The notes beneath the pieces were generated by a model, which was not told the origin of the DNA, did no database searches, and worked only from the letters and a program-made list of their open reading frames with translations. Shown in pieces: positions 34,409-42,728 of a stretch of DNA of 64,000 nt. Numbering within the stretch: the stretch's first letter is position 1; every line of letters starts with the position of its first letter. The translations under genes and the position numbers were made by a program. Where the stretch lies: positions 1,922,001-1,986,000 of the forward strand of contig NZ_AP024643.1 in the NCBI RefSeq assembly GCF_019977195.1, given 5' to 3'. The DNA comes from Arthrobacter sp. StoSoilA2 (lineage in GTDB: Bacteria; Actinomycetota; Actinomycetes; Actinomycetales; Micrococcaceae).

Positions 34409-36004
34409 ATGGACGCCTTGGAAATCGCACGCTGGCAATTCGGGATCACCACCGTCTATCACTTCATGATGGTGCCCCTTACTATCGGCCTCGGCCTGGT
34501 GGTGGCCGTGATCCAGACCCTGTGGTACCGCACGGGAAAGCCGGAGTATCTCCGGATGACCAAGTTCTGGGGCAAGCTCTTCCTCATCAACTTCATCATG
34601 GGTGTGGCAACCGGCATCGTTCAGGAATTCCAATTCGGCATGGCCTGGAGCGAATACAGCCGGTTCGTTGGCGATGTCTTTGGTGCACCGCTGGCCCTCG
34701 AAGCCCTTCTCGCCTTCTTCGTCGAGTCCACCTTCCTTGGGCTCTGGATCTTCGGCTGGAAGCAACTGAAGCGCGGTGTCCACCTGGCATGCCTATGGAT
34801 TGCCGTGATTGGTTCCGTCTTCTCCGCCTACTTCATCATCGTGGCCAATTCGTGGATGCAGCACCCGGTGGGCGTTGAGATGGTGGACGGCCGGCCCGTC
34901 ATGACGGACGCCTGGGCGGTCTTCACCAACAACACTGCATTGGTTGCCGTACCGCACACCCTCTTCGGTGCCCTTGGTGTTGCCGGGGCTTTCCTGCTCG
35001 GCATCGCCTGGTATCACCTGTGGCGCCGCCGCCATGACGGCATTGACGTGGTTGGCGCGGACGGCCGGCTGGTCGCAGGCGAGGCCGACGTCCCGGGCCG
35101 CGACAAGGGCGACTACACCGTATGGATGCGTTCCCTCCGGATCGGCGCCGTGGTGGCGATGATCTCCTTTGCCGGCACCGCCCTCACGGGAGACCTGCAA
35201 GGCAAGCTCATGTTCGAACAGCAGCCCATGAAAATGGCTGCAGCGGAGGCAGCGTGCCACGATGGCACCGGGTTTTCCGTACTGAGCGTCGGCAACCTGG
35301 GTGCCAAGAACTGCGACGACATCGTGGCGGTCATCGAAGTGCCCGGGATCCTTTCCTTCCTCGCCAAGGGCGACTTCACCACCGAGGTGAAGGGCGTGAA
35401 CAGCCTGCTTGGGGAGTACAAGGAGAAGTACGGCACGCACTTGCCGGACAACCCGCTGTACGGCGACCGCGCCGGCCAGGAAATCCAGTACGTGCCCGTC
35501 ATGGAGGTCACCTACTGGGGCTTCCGGATGATGATCGGCTTCGGGGGCGTCGCCGCCTTGGCCGCGTTGATAGCCCTGTGGGTCACCCGCAAGGGCGTCG
35601 TCCCTGGGTCAAAGTGGCTCATGCGCCTTGCCGTCTTCGGAATCCTGGCACCGTTCGGGGCCAACGCCGCCGGCTGGATCTTCACGGAGATGGGCAGGCA
35701 ACCCTTCGTCGTAGCCCCAAACCCTGACATGAACGGCATTGACCAGGTCTTCATGTTCACCGCCGCTGCCGTTTCACCCGGTGTCAGTGCCGGCGAGCTC
35801 ATGACCTCCCTGGTTGTCCTGACCGCAATCTACGCCGTCCTGCTGGTGGTGGAAGTCAAGCTCCTGGTCAAGTACGTCCGTGGTGGTGTTGCCTCAGCCA
35901 TGCCCGAACTTGCGCACGGCCAGGAGAAGCAGCCCCGCGACAAGAACGACGACGGCGCACCCGGCCCCGACAAAGCCGACGACGTCCTGGCGTTCGCCTA
36001 CTAG
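34409..36004 (+). CDS. cydA: Cytochrome bd ubiquinol/menaquinol oxidase subunit I
   Basis: The haem-carrying subunit of the bd-type terminal oxidase, an oxygen-reducing membrane enzyme with high oxygen affinity. 531 residues, about nine helices; the N-terminal haem ligand His18 lies in TTVYHFMM, and the GRQP motif is at 429-432. The Q-loop is short and contains two cysteines 19 residues apart (Cys283, Cys302), the same spacing I recall for the disulfide in the M. tuberculosis enzyme. AAAGGAC precedes the ATG. First gene of cydA-cydB-cydDC, under two BlaI-type operators. Confidence 0.97.
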   Translation: MDALEIARWQFGITTVYHFMMVPLTIGLGLVVAVIQTLWYRTGKPEYLRMTKFWGKLFLINFIMGVATGIVQEFQFGMAWSEYSRFVGDVFGAPLALEALLAFFVESTFLGLWIFGWKQLKRGVHLACLWIAVIGSVFSAYFIIVANSWMQHPVGVEMVDGRPVMTDAWAVFTNNTALVAVPHTLFGALGVAGAFLLGIAWYHLWRRRHDGIDVVGADGRLVAGEADVPGRDKGDYTVWMRSLRIGAVVAMISFAGTALTGDLQGKLMFEQQPMKMAAAEAACHDGTGFSVLSVGNLGAKNCDDIVAVIEVPGILSFLAKGDFTTEVKGVNSLLGEYKEKYGTHLPDNPLYGDRAGQEIQYVPVMEVTYWGFRMMIGFGGVAALAALIALWVTRKGVVPGSKWLMRLAVFGILAPFGANAAGWIFTEMGRQPFVVAPNPDMNGIDQVFMFTAAAVSPGVSAGELMTSLVVLTAIYAVLLVVEVKLLVKYVRGGVASAMPELAHGQEKQPRDKNDDGAPGPDKADDVLAFAY

Positions 36005-36020
36005 AACAGAGGAATAGACA

Positions 36021-37097
36021 ATGGACTTGTTGCCAACCATCTGGTTCGTGGCCATCGCAGTACTGTGGACCGGCTATCTCTTCCTTGAGGGCTTTGATCT
36101 CGGGGTAGGCATGCTCATGAAGCTGTTTGCGCGTAACAACACGGACAGGCGCGTACTGCTCAATACCATCGGCCCTGTCTGGGACGGCAACGAAGTTTGG
36201 CTTCTCACCGCAGCCGGAGCCACGTTCGCAGCTTTCCCCCTCTGGTACGCCTCCTTGTTCTCGGCGCTCTACCTACCGCTCCTGTGCGTCCTGGTGGCGT
36301 TGATCTTCAGGGCAGTTGCCTTCGAATACCGGGGCAAGGTGGACACTGAACGCTGGCGCACTACGTGGGACTGGGCAATCGCCGTTGGATCCTTCGTGGC
36401 GGCCTTTGGCATCGGCGCAGCGCTGGCGCTCACCACCACGGGGTTGCCGCTGGACGCCAACGGGGACCGAAGCGGTGGACCGTTCGCCTGGTTCAGCGGT
36501 TACGCTCTCCTGGGCGGTTTCGGTGTTGTCGCCTTCGCCTTGGTTCATGCCCTGGCCTTCCTGGCGTTGAAGACCGACGGCGAGGTGCGGCTGCGTGCCC
36601 GCCGCTGGTTTGTGCGGCTGGTGCCGGTTGCCGTCCTGCCCATGCTCGCCTGGATGGTTGCAGTGCAGTTCCTGAGCGGCAAAGCCTGGACCTGGGTCAT
36701 TGTGGTGGCTGGAGTCGCGGCAGTTGTTTTGGCCTGGCAGTGGGCCCGCAACGGTTCCGAGGGCCGGGCGTTCGCCGCGATCGGAGCTTTCGTGCTGTGC
36801 GCCACGGCATCGATCTTCGGGGCCGCGTTCCCGGTAGTTATCCCCTCAACCATGGATCCCGCGTTCAGCCTGACTATTTCCAATGCTTCCTCCTCCGACT
36901 ACACGCTGGGCCTGATGAGCATCGTGGCGGCGGTCGGCCTTCCCTTGGTTATCGCCTACCAGGCCTGGACATACTGGGTGTTCCGGCGCCGTGTCAGCGC
37001 AGCGCACATTCCCCAAGCCCACGGTTTCCTTCCGGCCATCGCCGCCAAGGTGCTGGTTGCCAAGGAAAACACCGGCCCTTCCAACCCGGGAGCATAG
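36021..37097 (+). CDS. cydB: Cytochrome bd oxidase subunit II
   Basis: Partner membrane subunit of CydA. 358 residues with about nine hydrophobic helices; the family opening is clear (TIWFVAIAVLWTGYLFLEGFDLGVGML) and WDGNEVWLLTAAGATFAAFP is conserved. It begins 16 bases after cydA with AGAGGA as the ribosome-binding site. Confidence 0.96.
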   Translation: MDLLPTIWFVAIAVLWTGYLFLEGFDLGVGMLMKLFARNNTDRRVLLNTIGPVWDGNEVWLLTAAGATFAAFPLWYASLFSALYLPLLCVLVALIFRAVAFEYRGKVDTERWRTTWDWAIAVGSFVAAFGIGAALALTTTGLPLDANGDRSGGPFAWFSGYALLGGFGVVAFALVHALAFLALKTDGEVRLRARRWFVRLVPVAVLPMLAWMVAVQFLSGKAWTWVIVVAGVAAVVLAWQWARNGSEGRAFAAIGAFVLCATASIFGAAFPVVIPSTMDPAFSLTISNASSSDYTLGLMSIVAAVGLPLVIAYQAWTYWVFRRRVSAAHIPQAHGFLPAIAAKVLVAKENTGPSNPGA

Positions 37098-37104
37098 CCG
37101 CGCC

Positions 37105-40100
37105 ATGAAGCCCGTGTTCCCCTCCGGCCCGGCCACTCGATCCGCCCTCTACGGAATAGGCCTGCTCTCAGCCCTCAAGGCACTTTCGCTGGTTCTCATG
37201 GCGCAGGCTGTGGCGGGTGCGCTGGCCGGGTTGGCCGGAAGTCCGTCCGATTGGGCCAGCGGGCTGGTGTGGGGCGCCGTCGGCGCGGTGCTGCGGTCCC
37301 TGGCTGTCTGGGGCCAGGGCGTTGCGTCGCGGCGTGCCGCGCTGGGGGTCAAGGAGGAACTGCGGGCGCAGCTCCTCAAACGCTCACTGGCCGAGGGCGG
37401 TACAACGGCGGTTGAGGGCACGAACGACGGCGGGCTGGCTATCCTCGCCACACGGGGCCTGGACGCACTGGATGACTACTACATCCAATACCTGCCGGCC
37501 CTGGTGAACTGCGCCACCGTTCCGCTGCTCATCGGTGCCCGGATTCTGTTTGCCGACTGGGTAAGCGCCGTGGTCATCGTATTGACCGTTCCCTTGGTGC
37601 CGCTGTTCATGATCCTGATAGGCCGCCACACGGAAGACAGCGTCAGGGACGCCCAAACCACGCTGCGCAGATTGTCCGGGCACATCCTTGAACTTGCCAA
37701 GGGCCTGCCTGTGCTGGTGGGTTTGGGACGGGCCAGCGAGCAACGCGCAGCACTTGAGGACATTTCCGAGCAATACCGCAGCCGAACCATGGTCACGCTC
37801 CGGACGGCATTCCTCTCCGCCCTTGCCCTGGAACTCATAGCAACCATCTCGGTGGCTGTCGTAGCGGTCTTCATCGGCGTGCGGCTGGTTGCCGGAGACA
37901 TGGCCCTGGAAGCCGGGCTTCTGGCACTGATCCTTGCTCCTGACTGCTACTTGCCCCTGCGTGAACTCGGTACCGCCCACCATGCCAGCGATGACGGCAG
38001 GGCAGCCTTGGAAACTGCCAACACCGTATTGAAGGCGCCCACGCACCATCGTCTTATCGATACCGATACCGAGCTACTTGCCGAGAACCAGGCCTCCCGG
38101 GCCGGGCTGGCTGACATTGTGGTCGCAGGCCTCACGGTGACCTACACCGGACGGTCCGCACCCGCCGTCGAGCGTTTGGACTTTACCGCCCCGGCAGGCT
38201 CCGTTACGGCGCTGGACGGAGACAGCGGCGCCGGAAAAAGCACAATCCTGGGTGTCCTCGCGGGCCTTATCGGGCCTGGCCCCGGCGCATCCGTGACCGG
38301 TACGGTAACTGGCGTATCAACGGATACCGTGGCCTGGGTACCGCAACACCCTGTGATGGTGGCCGACACCGTGCAGGAGGAGATGGAGCTGTACCTTGGC
38401 GGGGAAGGGACAGCGGATACTGTAGTCAACATCCTGCGGAGAGTCTCGGCTGACCACCTCGCCGCCAAGCACCCTGCCGAGCTCAGCCCGGGGGAGTTGC
38501 GCCGGGTGGCTCTTGCGCGGGGTCTTGCCCGGCTCGAGTCCGGTGCCACCGTGCTGCTCCTGGACGAGCCCACCGCACATTTGGACCACTACTCAGCCAG
38601 CGTTGTCCGCTCGGCCATCACGTCCCTTCGAGGCTCTGCCACCGTGATACTGATAGCACACGACTCCGGCACCAGGGCGCTCGCCGACCATGTAGTCCGG
38701 GTGGAGCACTTACCTGCAGCGAAGCGGCCCGCCGCCGTGGCGGAACCAGGTGCTGCCTCTACCGCCGCCGTTGTTTCAACCCCCGCCTACCAGTCCGCCT
38801 CTGCTGTCAAAGCCGGGGCGAACGCACCCAATCCGGAAGCGCAGAACGCGGCGCTCCACACATCCTTGAACCAGGGATGGCTTCCCAACGTGCAACGCCT
38901 CGCGCTGGTCCTCCGGCCGGTCCAGGCCAAGTTCGCCGCGGCGGGCGTGGTCGGAGTCCTCGCCGCACTTTTCGCAGTCGCCCTTTCCGGCCTGTCCGGC
39001 TGGCTCATCATCCGGGCCAGCGAGCAGCCACCCATCCTCTACCTCCTGGGAGCGATCGTTGGTGTGCGTTTCTTCGGCATCGGCAGGGCCGTCCTTCGCT
39101 ACTGCGAGCGGCTCCTGACCCACGACGCCATCTTTGCTGCGATGACACGCCTGCGCGGGGCGCTCTGGGCCGCGCTGAGCCGCCGTGCACTCTCACTTCG
39201 CCGGCTTTTGCAGGGCGGCAACGTCCTGGGCTCGATCGTGGACGACGTTGACACACTCAGGGACCTCCTCCCAAGGGTCGCCCTCCCTCCGTTAACTGCC
39301 TTGGGCGTAGGCGCTGCGGCCATCACTGCAACTGCCATGGTGTTGCCCGTTGCCGTGACCGCCGTTGCCTCTTCCACCTTGGTGGGACTCATTGTTGCGC
39401 CGCTCTTTGCCGTACTTGCTGACCGGAACGCTGCCAAGGCAGAGCAACAGCTGCGCTCGGTGGTGCTCCGCGGTGTTGCGGCCGCCCTCGATGCCCGCGC
39501 CGAACTAACCGCCAACGGCGTGGCCGGACGCATCCTGACCGCACTCAGCGACAAGGACCGTGCCGCTACTGTTTCGGCGCAACGTTCTGCCTGGGCCGAA
39601 GGTCTCGGCCAGGCCGTCACCGTCCTCGCCTGCTCGCTCGCCGCCCTGTGGGCGGCGCTCCTGGGCGCTGAATCCGTTCAGGATGGTTCCGCCGCTCCTG
39701 CCTTGGTTGCCGTGATCGTGCTCATGCAACTGGCCCTCGTGGAGCCTTTTTCCGCAACCGTTTCCGCCGTCCGCCAAGGCCCTGCTCTCGCAGACATCCT
39801 GGGTCGCGTAGCAGCTACCGGGGCGTTGTCCGCCTCCGCCGATGCGGACAACGCAGATCACGACGCCAGTACGCACCCTTTGCCTGACCGCGAAGGCAAG
39901 GCGGGGCTGGAGTTGAACGGAATTGCGGCTGCATGGCCCGGTGGCCCCACGGTGTTCTCAAGGGTTACCGCTGAGGCAGTGCCAGGCCGATGGCTGGCAG
40001 TCACCGGCCCGTCGGGAGCCGGCAAATCAACGCTGCTTTCCGTCCTCCTTGGCTTCCTTCCCGTGAAGGAAGGCAGGGCCCTGCTCACGGGGACAGCGGC

Positions 40101-40542
40101 GTGGTGCCCGCAGGAAGCCCACCTCTTCGACTCCACCATCCGGGGCAATCTCCTCCTGGCGAGGCCCGCAGGGAAGAAGCCCAACGAACAGGAAATGCAT
40201 GAGGCCCTGCGCGACGTGGGGCTTGACGTGTTGGTGGAGACTTTGCCCGAGGGGCTCGACACGCGTATTGGATCAGCCGGGGCATTCCTCAGCGGTGGTG
40301 AGCGGCAGCGCCTCGCCATGGCCAGGACACTCCTGACCGGCGCGCGGGTGCTGTTGCTGGATGAGCCTACGGCGCACCTGGACGCTGCTGCCGCTCGTGA
40401 AATGATGGCCACCCTTCGCCGGGGTTTGCGGAACGTCACGGTGGTCTTGGTGACACACAACCCGGAGGACATCGATCCAGCAGATGCCAAGCTGGAGCTC
40501 CCCAGCGCGGCGGGGCTGGTGAGAGTGCCTACTCCCCAGTAG
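37105..40542 (+). CDS. cydDC: Fused CydD-CydC ABC transporter (thiol exporter for cytochrome bd assembly)
   Basis: Exports cysteine/glutathione-type thiols and is needed to assemble cytochrome bd. A single 1,145-residue chain holds two complete half-transporters: membrane domain and ATPase of CydD (Walker A SGAGKST near 376, LSPGELRRVALARG, VLLLDEPTAHLD), a 60-residue linker, then CydC (Walker A PSGAGKST at 968-975, LSGGERQRLAMAR, VLLLDEPTAHLD). In many bacteria these are two genes; the fusion is known in some actinobacteria. It starts seven bases after cydB; the longer in-frame reading from 36991 overlaps cydB and is rejected. Confidence 0.95.
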   Translation: MKPVFPSGPATRSALYGIGLLSALKALSLVLMAQAVAGALAGLAGSPSDWASGLVWGAVGAVLRSLAVWGQGVASRRAALGVKEELRAQLLKRSLAEGGTTAVEGTNDGGLAILATRGLDALDDYYIQYLPALVNCATVPLLIGARILFADWVSAVVIVLTVPLVPLFMILIGRHTEDSVRDAQTTLRRLSGHILELAKGLPVLVGLGRASEQRAALEDISEQYRSRTMVTLRTAFLSALALELIATISVAVVAVFIGVRLVAGDMALEAGLLALILAPDCYLPLRELGTAHHASDDGRAALETANTVLKAPTHHRLIDTDTELLAENQASRAGLADIVVAGLTVTYTGRSAPAVERLDFTAPAGSVTALDGDSGAGKSTILGVLAGLIGPGPGASVTGTVTGVSTDTVAWVPQHPVMVADTVQEEMELYLGGEGTADTVVNILRRVSADHLAAKHPAELSPGELRRVALARGLARLESGATVLLLDEPTAHLDHYSASVVRSAITSLRGSATVILIAHDSGTRALADHVVRVEHLPAAKRPAAVAEPGAASTAAVVSTPAYQSASAVKAGANAPNPEAQNAALHTSLNQGWLPNVQRLALVLRPVQAKFAAAGVVGVLAALFAVALSGLSGWLIIRASEQPPILYLLGAIVGVRFFGIGRAVLRYCERLLTHDAIFAAMTRLRGALWAALSRRALSLRRLLQGGNVLGSIVDDVDTLRDLLPRVALPPLTALGVGAAAITATAMVLPVAVTAVASSTLVGLIVAPLFAVLADRNAAKAEQQLRSVVLRGVAAALDARAELTANGVAGRILTALSDKDRAATVSAQRSAWAEGLGQAVTVLACSLAALWAALLGAESVQDGSAAPALVAVIVLMQLALVEPFSATVSAVRQGPALADILGRVAATGALSASADADNADHDASTHPLPDREGKAGLELNGIAAAWPGGPTVFSRVTAEAVPGRWLAVTGPSGAGKSTLLSVLLGFLPVKEGRALLTGTAAWCPQEAHLFDSTIRGNLLLARPAGKKPNEQEMHEALRDVGLDVLVETLPEGLDTRIGSAGAFLSGGERQRLAMARTLLTGARVLLLDEPTAHLDAAAAREMMATLRRGLRNVTVVLVTHNPEDIDPADAKLELPSAAGLVRVPTPQ

Positions 40543-40552
40543 CCTGTTGGCA
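40540..40552 (+). promoter_or_regulatory. Leaderless -10 element overlapping the cydDC stop codon
   Basis: TAGCCT (40540-40545) lies six bases before the ATG at 40552; its first three bases are the cydDC stop codon. It could free the following GNAT gene from cyd control. Confidence 0.4.
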
Positions 40553-41574
40553 TGCCTTCTGAGGTTCCACCCCTGATCCAGCCCGATGCCAGCCAAACGG
40601 GCCTGCAGTGGCGGCCTGCCACAACTGCGGACCTTGACAACTGGGCGGAACTGATCGCCCGGACTGCCGCCGTCGAGCATCCCGTCTGGTTCGAAAAGCG
40701 TGGCGACCTTGTCCACGTCCTGGAGTCAACCAAAAATGATCCCGGGACCAACACGCTTCTGGGATTCGATGCGGATGGTATTGCCCGCGCGTACGGAAGA
40801 ATCACAAAAAACCCCGAAGGGGACAAGGCCACAGGCATGGGCTGCGTAGACCCGGACTGGCAGCGCCGCGGCGTGGGGTCGGCTGTGCTCGCGTGGCAGG
40901 AAGCACAGACCCGGAGAAGGTTTGACGCCGACAACGCAGCAGGGCGCAGTACTGCGCGGCCCCGCCTCCGGATCCAAACGGAAGAACAACACCCGCACCA
41001 GGCGGCGGTGCTCCGGGCCAGGGGCTATGACGTTGTGCGCTGGTTCAACGAAATGCATCGGCCGTTGTCAGGGCCTGCTTCCATGCCTGCTCCAGCAGCA
41101 CCGCTTGAGCCCGGACTGGAACTATCCACGTTTGACCCATCCCTGCACGAGGCTGTTCGCCTGGCCCACAACGATGCCTTCAGGGACCACTGGGGAAGCG
41201 AGCCACGCGACGAAGAGACCTGGCGGTTCACCGTTGAGGAACCCACGGCAAGGCATGATTGGAGCGCCGTAGTGGTTGACGCCGCCACGGGTGAAGTGGC
41301 TGGATATCAGCTGGCCAGCCATGATCCCGACTCAGCAGCCGTCCGCGGCTTCAAGGAGGGCTACACCGAGCTGCTTGGAGTCCGGCGGGCCTATCGCGGC
41401 CGGGGAATAGCGCAAGCACTGCTGGCAGACGCCCTTCGGCGATTCACCGCCGCCGGGATGGACATTGCATCCCTGGACGTCGATTCTGCAAATCCGACCG
41501 GGGCCCTGGCACTCTACCTCGGCATGGGATACAGCCCGGTGAACCGGAGCATGACGTGGGAAAAGACGCTATAG
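40552..41574 (+). CDS. Tandem-GNAT acetyltransferase, mycothiol-synthase-like
   Basis: A 340-residue protein with two GNAT domains. The first (about 18-170) has DPDWQRRGVGSAVL; the second (about 190-335) has VRRAYRGRGIAQALLADAL and NPTGALALYLGMGY. The tandem arrangement resembles MshD (mycothiol synthase), but true MshD is usually shorter, so I assign only the class. It begins ten bases after the cydDC stop. Confidence 0.8.
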   Translation: MPSEVPPLIQPDASQTGLQWRPATTADLDNWAELIARTAAVEHPVWFEKRGDLVHVLESTKNDPGTNTLLGFDADGIARAYGRITKNPEGDKATGMGCVDPDWQRRGVGSAVLAWQEAQTRRRFDADNAAGRSTARPRLRIQTEEQHPHQAAVLRARGYDVVRWFNEMHRPLSGPASMPAPAAPLEPGLELSTFDPSLHEAVRLAHNDAFRDHWGSEPRDEETWRFTVEEPTARHDWSAVVVDAATGEVAGYQLASHDPDSAAVRGFKEGYTELLGVRRAYRGRGIAQALLADALRRFTAAGMDIASLDVDSANPTGALALYLGMGYSPVNRSMTWEKTL

Positions 41575-41584
41575 CCAGGCGCGC

Positions 41585-42103
41585 CTAGCCGTCAACGTCG
41601 TGGAGGTGATGGACAACATCATGCAGGAAGTACTGCGAGAACGTGAGCACGGTGAATTCAGAACCGTTGCTTCGCCGCCCTGTACGCTGCCATTCATCCT
41701 GCACCACCCGTGCGAAGGACTCAGCGATCTGCTCCCCTTCCGCGATCAACTCGTCAGCGACGGTGCGGGGGTCCGAACGTCCATATTCGCCATCGATGGC
41801 CGCTTGGTCCTGGTCCCAATTGGCAAATTCGGCGTTGTCATCACTCAGCATCAGGTTCAGCCTCTTATCGAAAAGGCTGAAGACATCTCGCACGTGGCAT
41901 GCATATTCCAAGGGCGACCACGTGTGATCATTCGGGCGTACCGCGACGTCCTCGCGGCGCAGAACGGCGCGCCACCTCGGAAGCATGTTGAGCACAGTGC
42001 CCGGGACCGTGGACGGCGTCACGGTGGAGGCGTCAAAGCCGCATTCGGGGCAGGGCTTTGAAAGCACCCACGTCCAGTCTTTTTCGTCAGGGATGATCGG
42101 CAT
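41585..42103 (-). CDS. DinB-like/DUF664 family protein
   Basis: A 172-residue four-helix-bundle protein of the DinB type. The likely metal histidines are in EYACHVRDVF and HDVVHHLHDV near the C-terminus. An N-terminal CPECG pair is unusual and may bind a metal or be redox active. Function is unknown; relatives include thiol-dependent transferases such as mycothiol S-transferases. Convergent with the preceding GNAT gene, 10 bp apart. Confidence 0.8.
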   Translation of the reverse strand: MPIIPDEKDWTWVLSKPCPECGFDASTVTPSTVPGTVLNMLPRWRAVLRREDVAVRPNDHTWSPLEYACHVRDVFSLFDKRLNLMLSDDNAEFANWDQDQAAIDGEYGRSDPRTVADELIAEGEQIAESFARVVQDEWQRTGRRSNGSEFTVLTFSQYFLHDVVHHLHDVDG

Positions 42104-42231
42104 GCCGCCAGTCTAAGGGGTCTCCGCCGGCAATCTCAGGCAAGGGCTAAAACCTGCGTCTGTTTGCCACTGACTTCGTTGCCGCCCAGGAGTAAAGTTC
42201 GCTCCGGGGAGAGAGTCGGAAAGAGAAAAAC

Positions 42232-42615
42232 ATGCTCAAGGATCAGCAAGTGGGTGCCGTTCTTCCGGCATCGGATATTGCCCGGGCCCGCGCTTACTAC
42301 AGCGAGAAACTCGGACTCGAACCAGAAAATCCAGACGCCGACGACAACCTTCAGTACAGGTGCGGAGACGGGACCGGATTCTTCATCTACCAAACATCCA
42401 ATGCAGGGACCGCCAAGAATACCCAGATGGGCTGGATGGTCAGTGACGTCGCCGCCACGATGGAGGAACTCCGCGGGAAGGGTGTCAAGTTCGAGGACTA
42501 CGATTTCCCAGGCCTGAAGACTGAAAACGGCATTGCAACGATGCCGGACGGAACCGCAGCAGCCTGGTTCCTGGACTCAGAGGGAAACATTCTGAGCATC
42601 AACCAAAACGGCTAA
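42232..42615 (+). CDS. VOC (glyoxalase/bleomycin-resistance) family protein
   Basis: A 127-residue protein with the paired beta-alpha-beta-beta-beta modules of the VOC fold: AVLPASDIARARAYYSEKLGL opens module 1, and GWMVSDVAATMEELRGKGV opens module 2. GGAAAGAG lies upstream of the ATG. Substrate unknown; likely dioxygenase- or isomerase-like, or a binding protein. Confidence 0.88.
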   Translation: MLKDQQVGAVLPASDIARARAYYSEKLGLEPENPDADDNLQYRCGDGTGFFIYQTSNAGTAKNTQMGWMVSDVAATMEELRGKGVKFEDYDFPGLKTENGIATMPDGTAAAWFLDSEGNILSINQNG

Positions 42616-42664
42616 CCCAGCCGGACATGGCCTGACAGGGCAGCCTGCCAAGCCAGGGCAACAG

Positions 42665-42697
42665 GCAGGGCCGGCGGTCTGCAACCGCCGGCCCTGC
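42665..42697 (+). terminator. Terminator after the VOC gene, shared with parC
   Basis: GCAGGGCCGGCGGT pairs perfectly over 14 bp with its complement around a five-base loop and is followed by TGTTGTTCCC. It lies between convergent genes. Confidence 0.85.
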
Positions 42698-42728
42698 TGT
42701 TGTTCCCTGCGCTATTTTCGGCGGTGGC

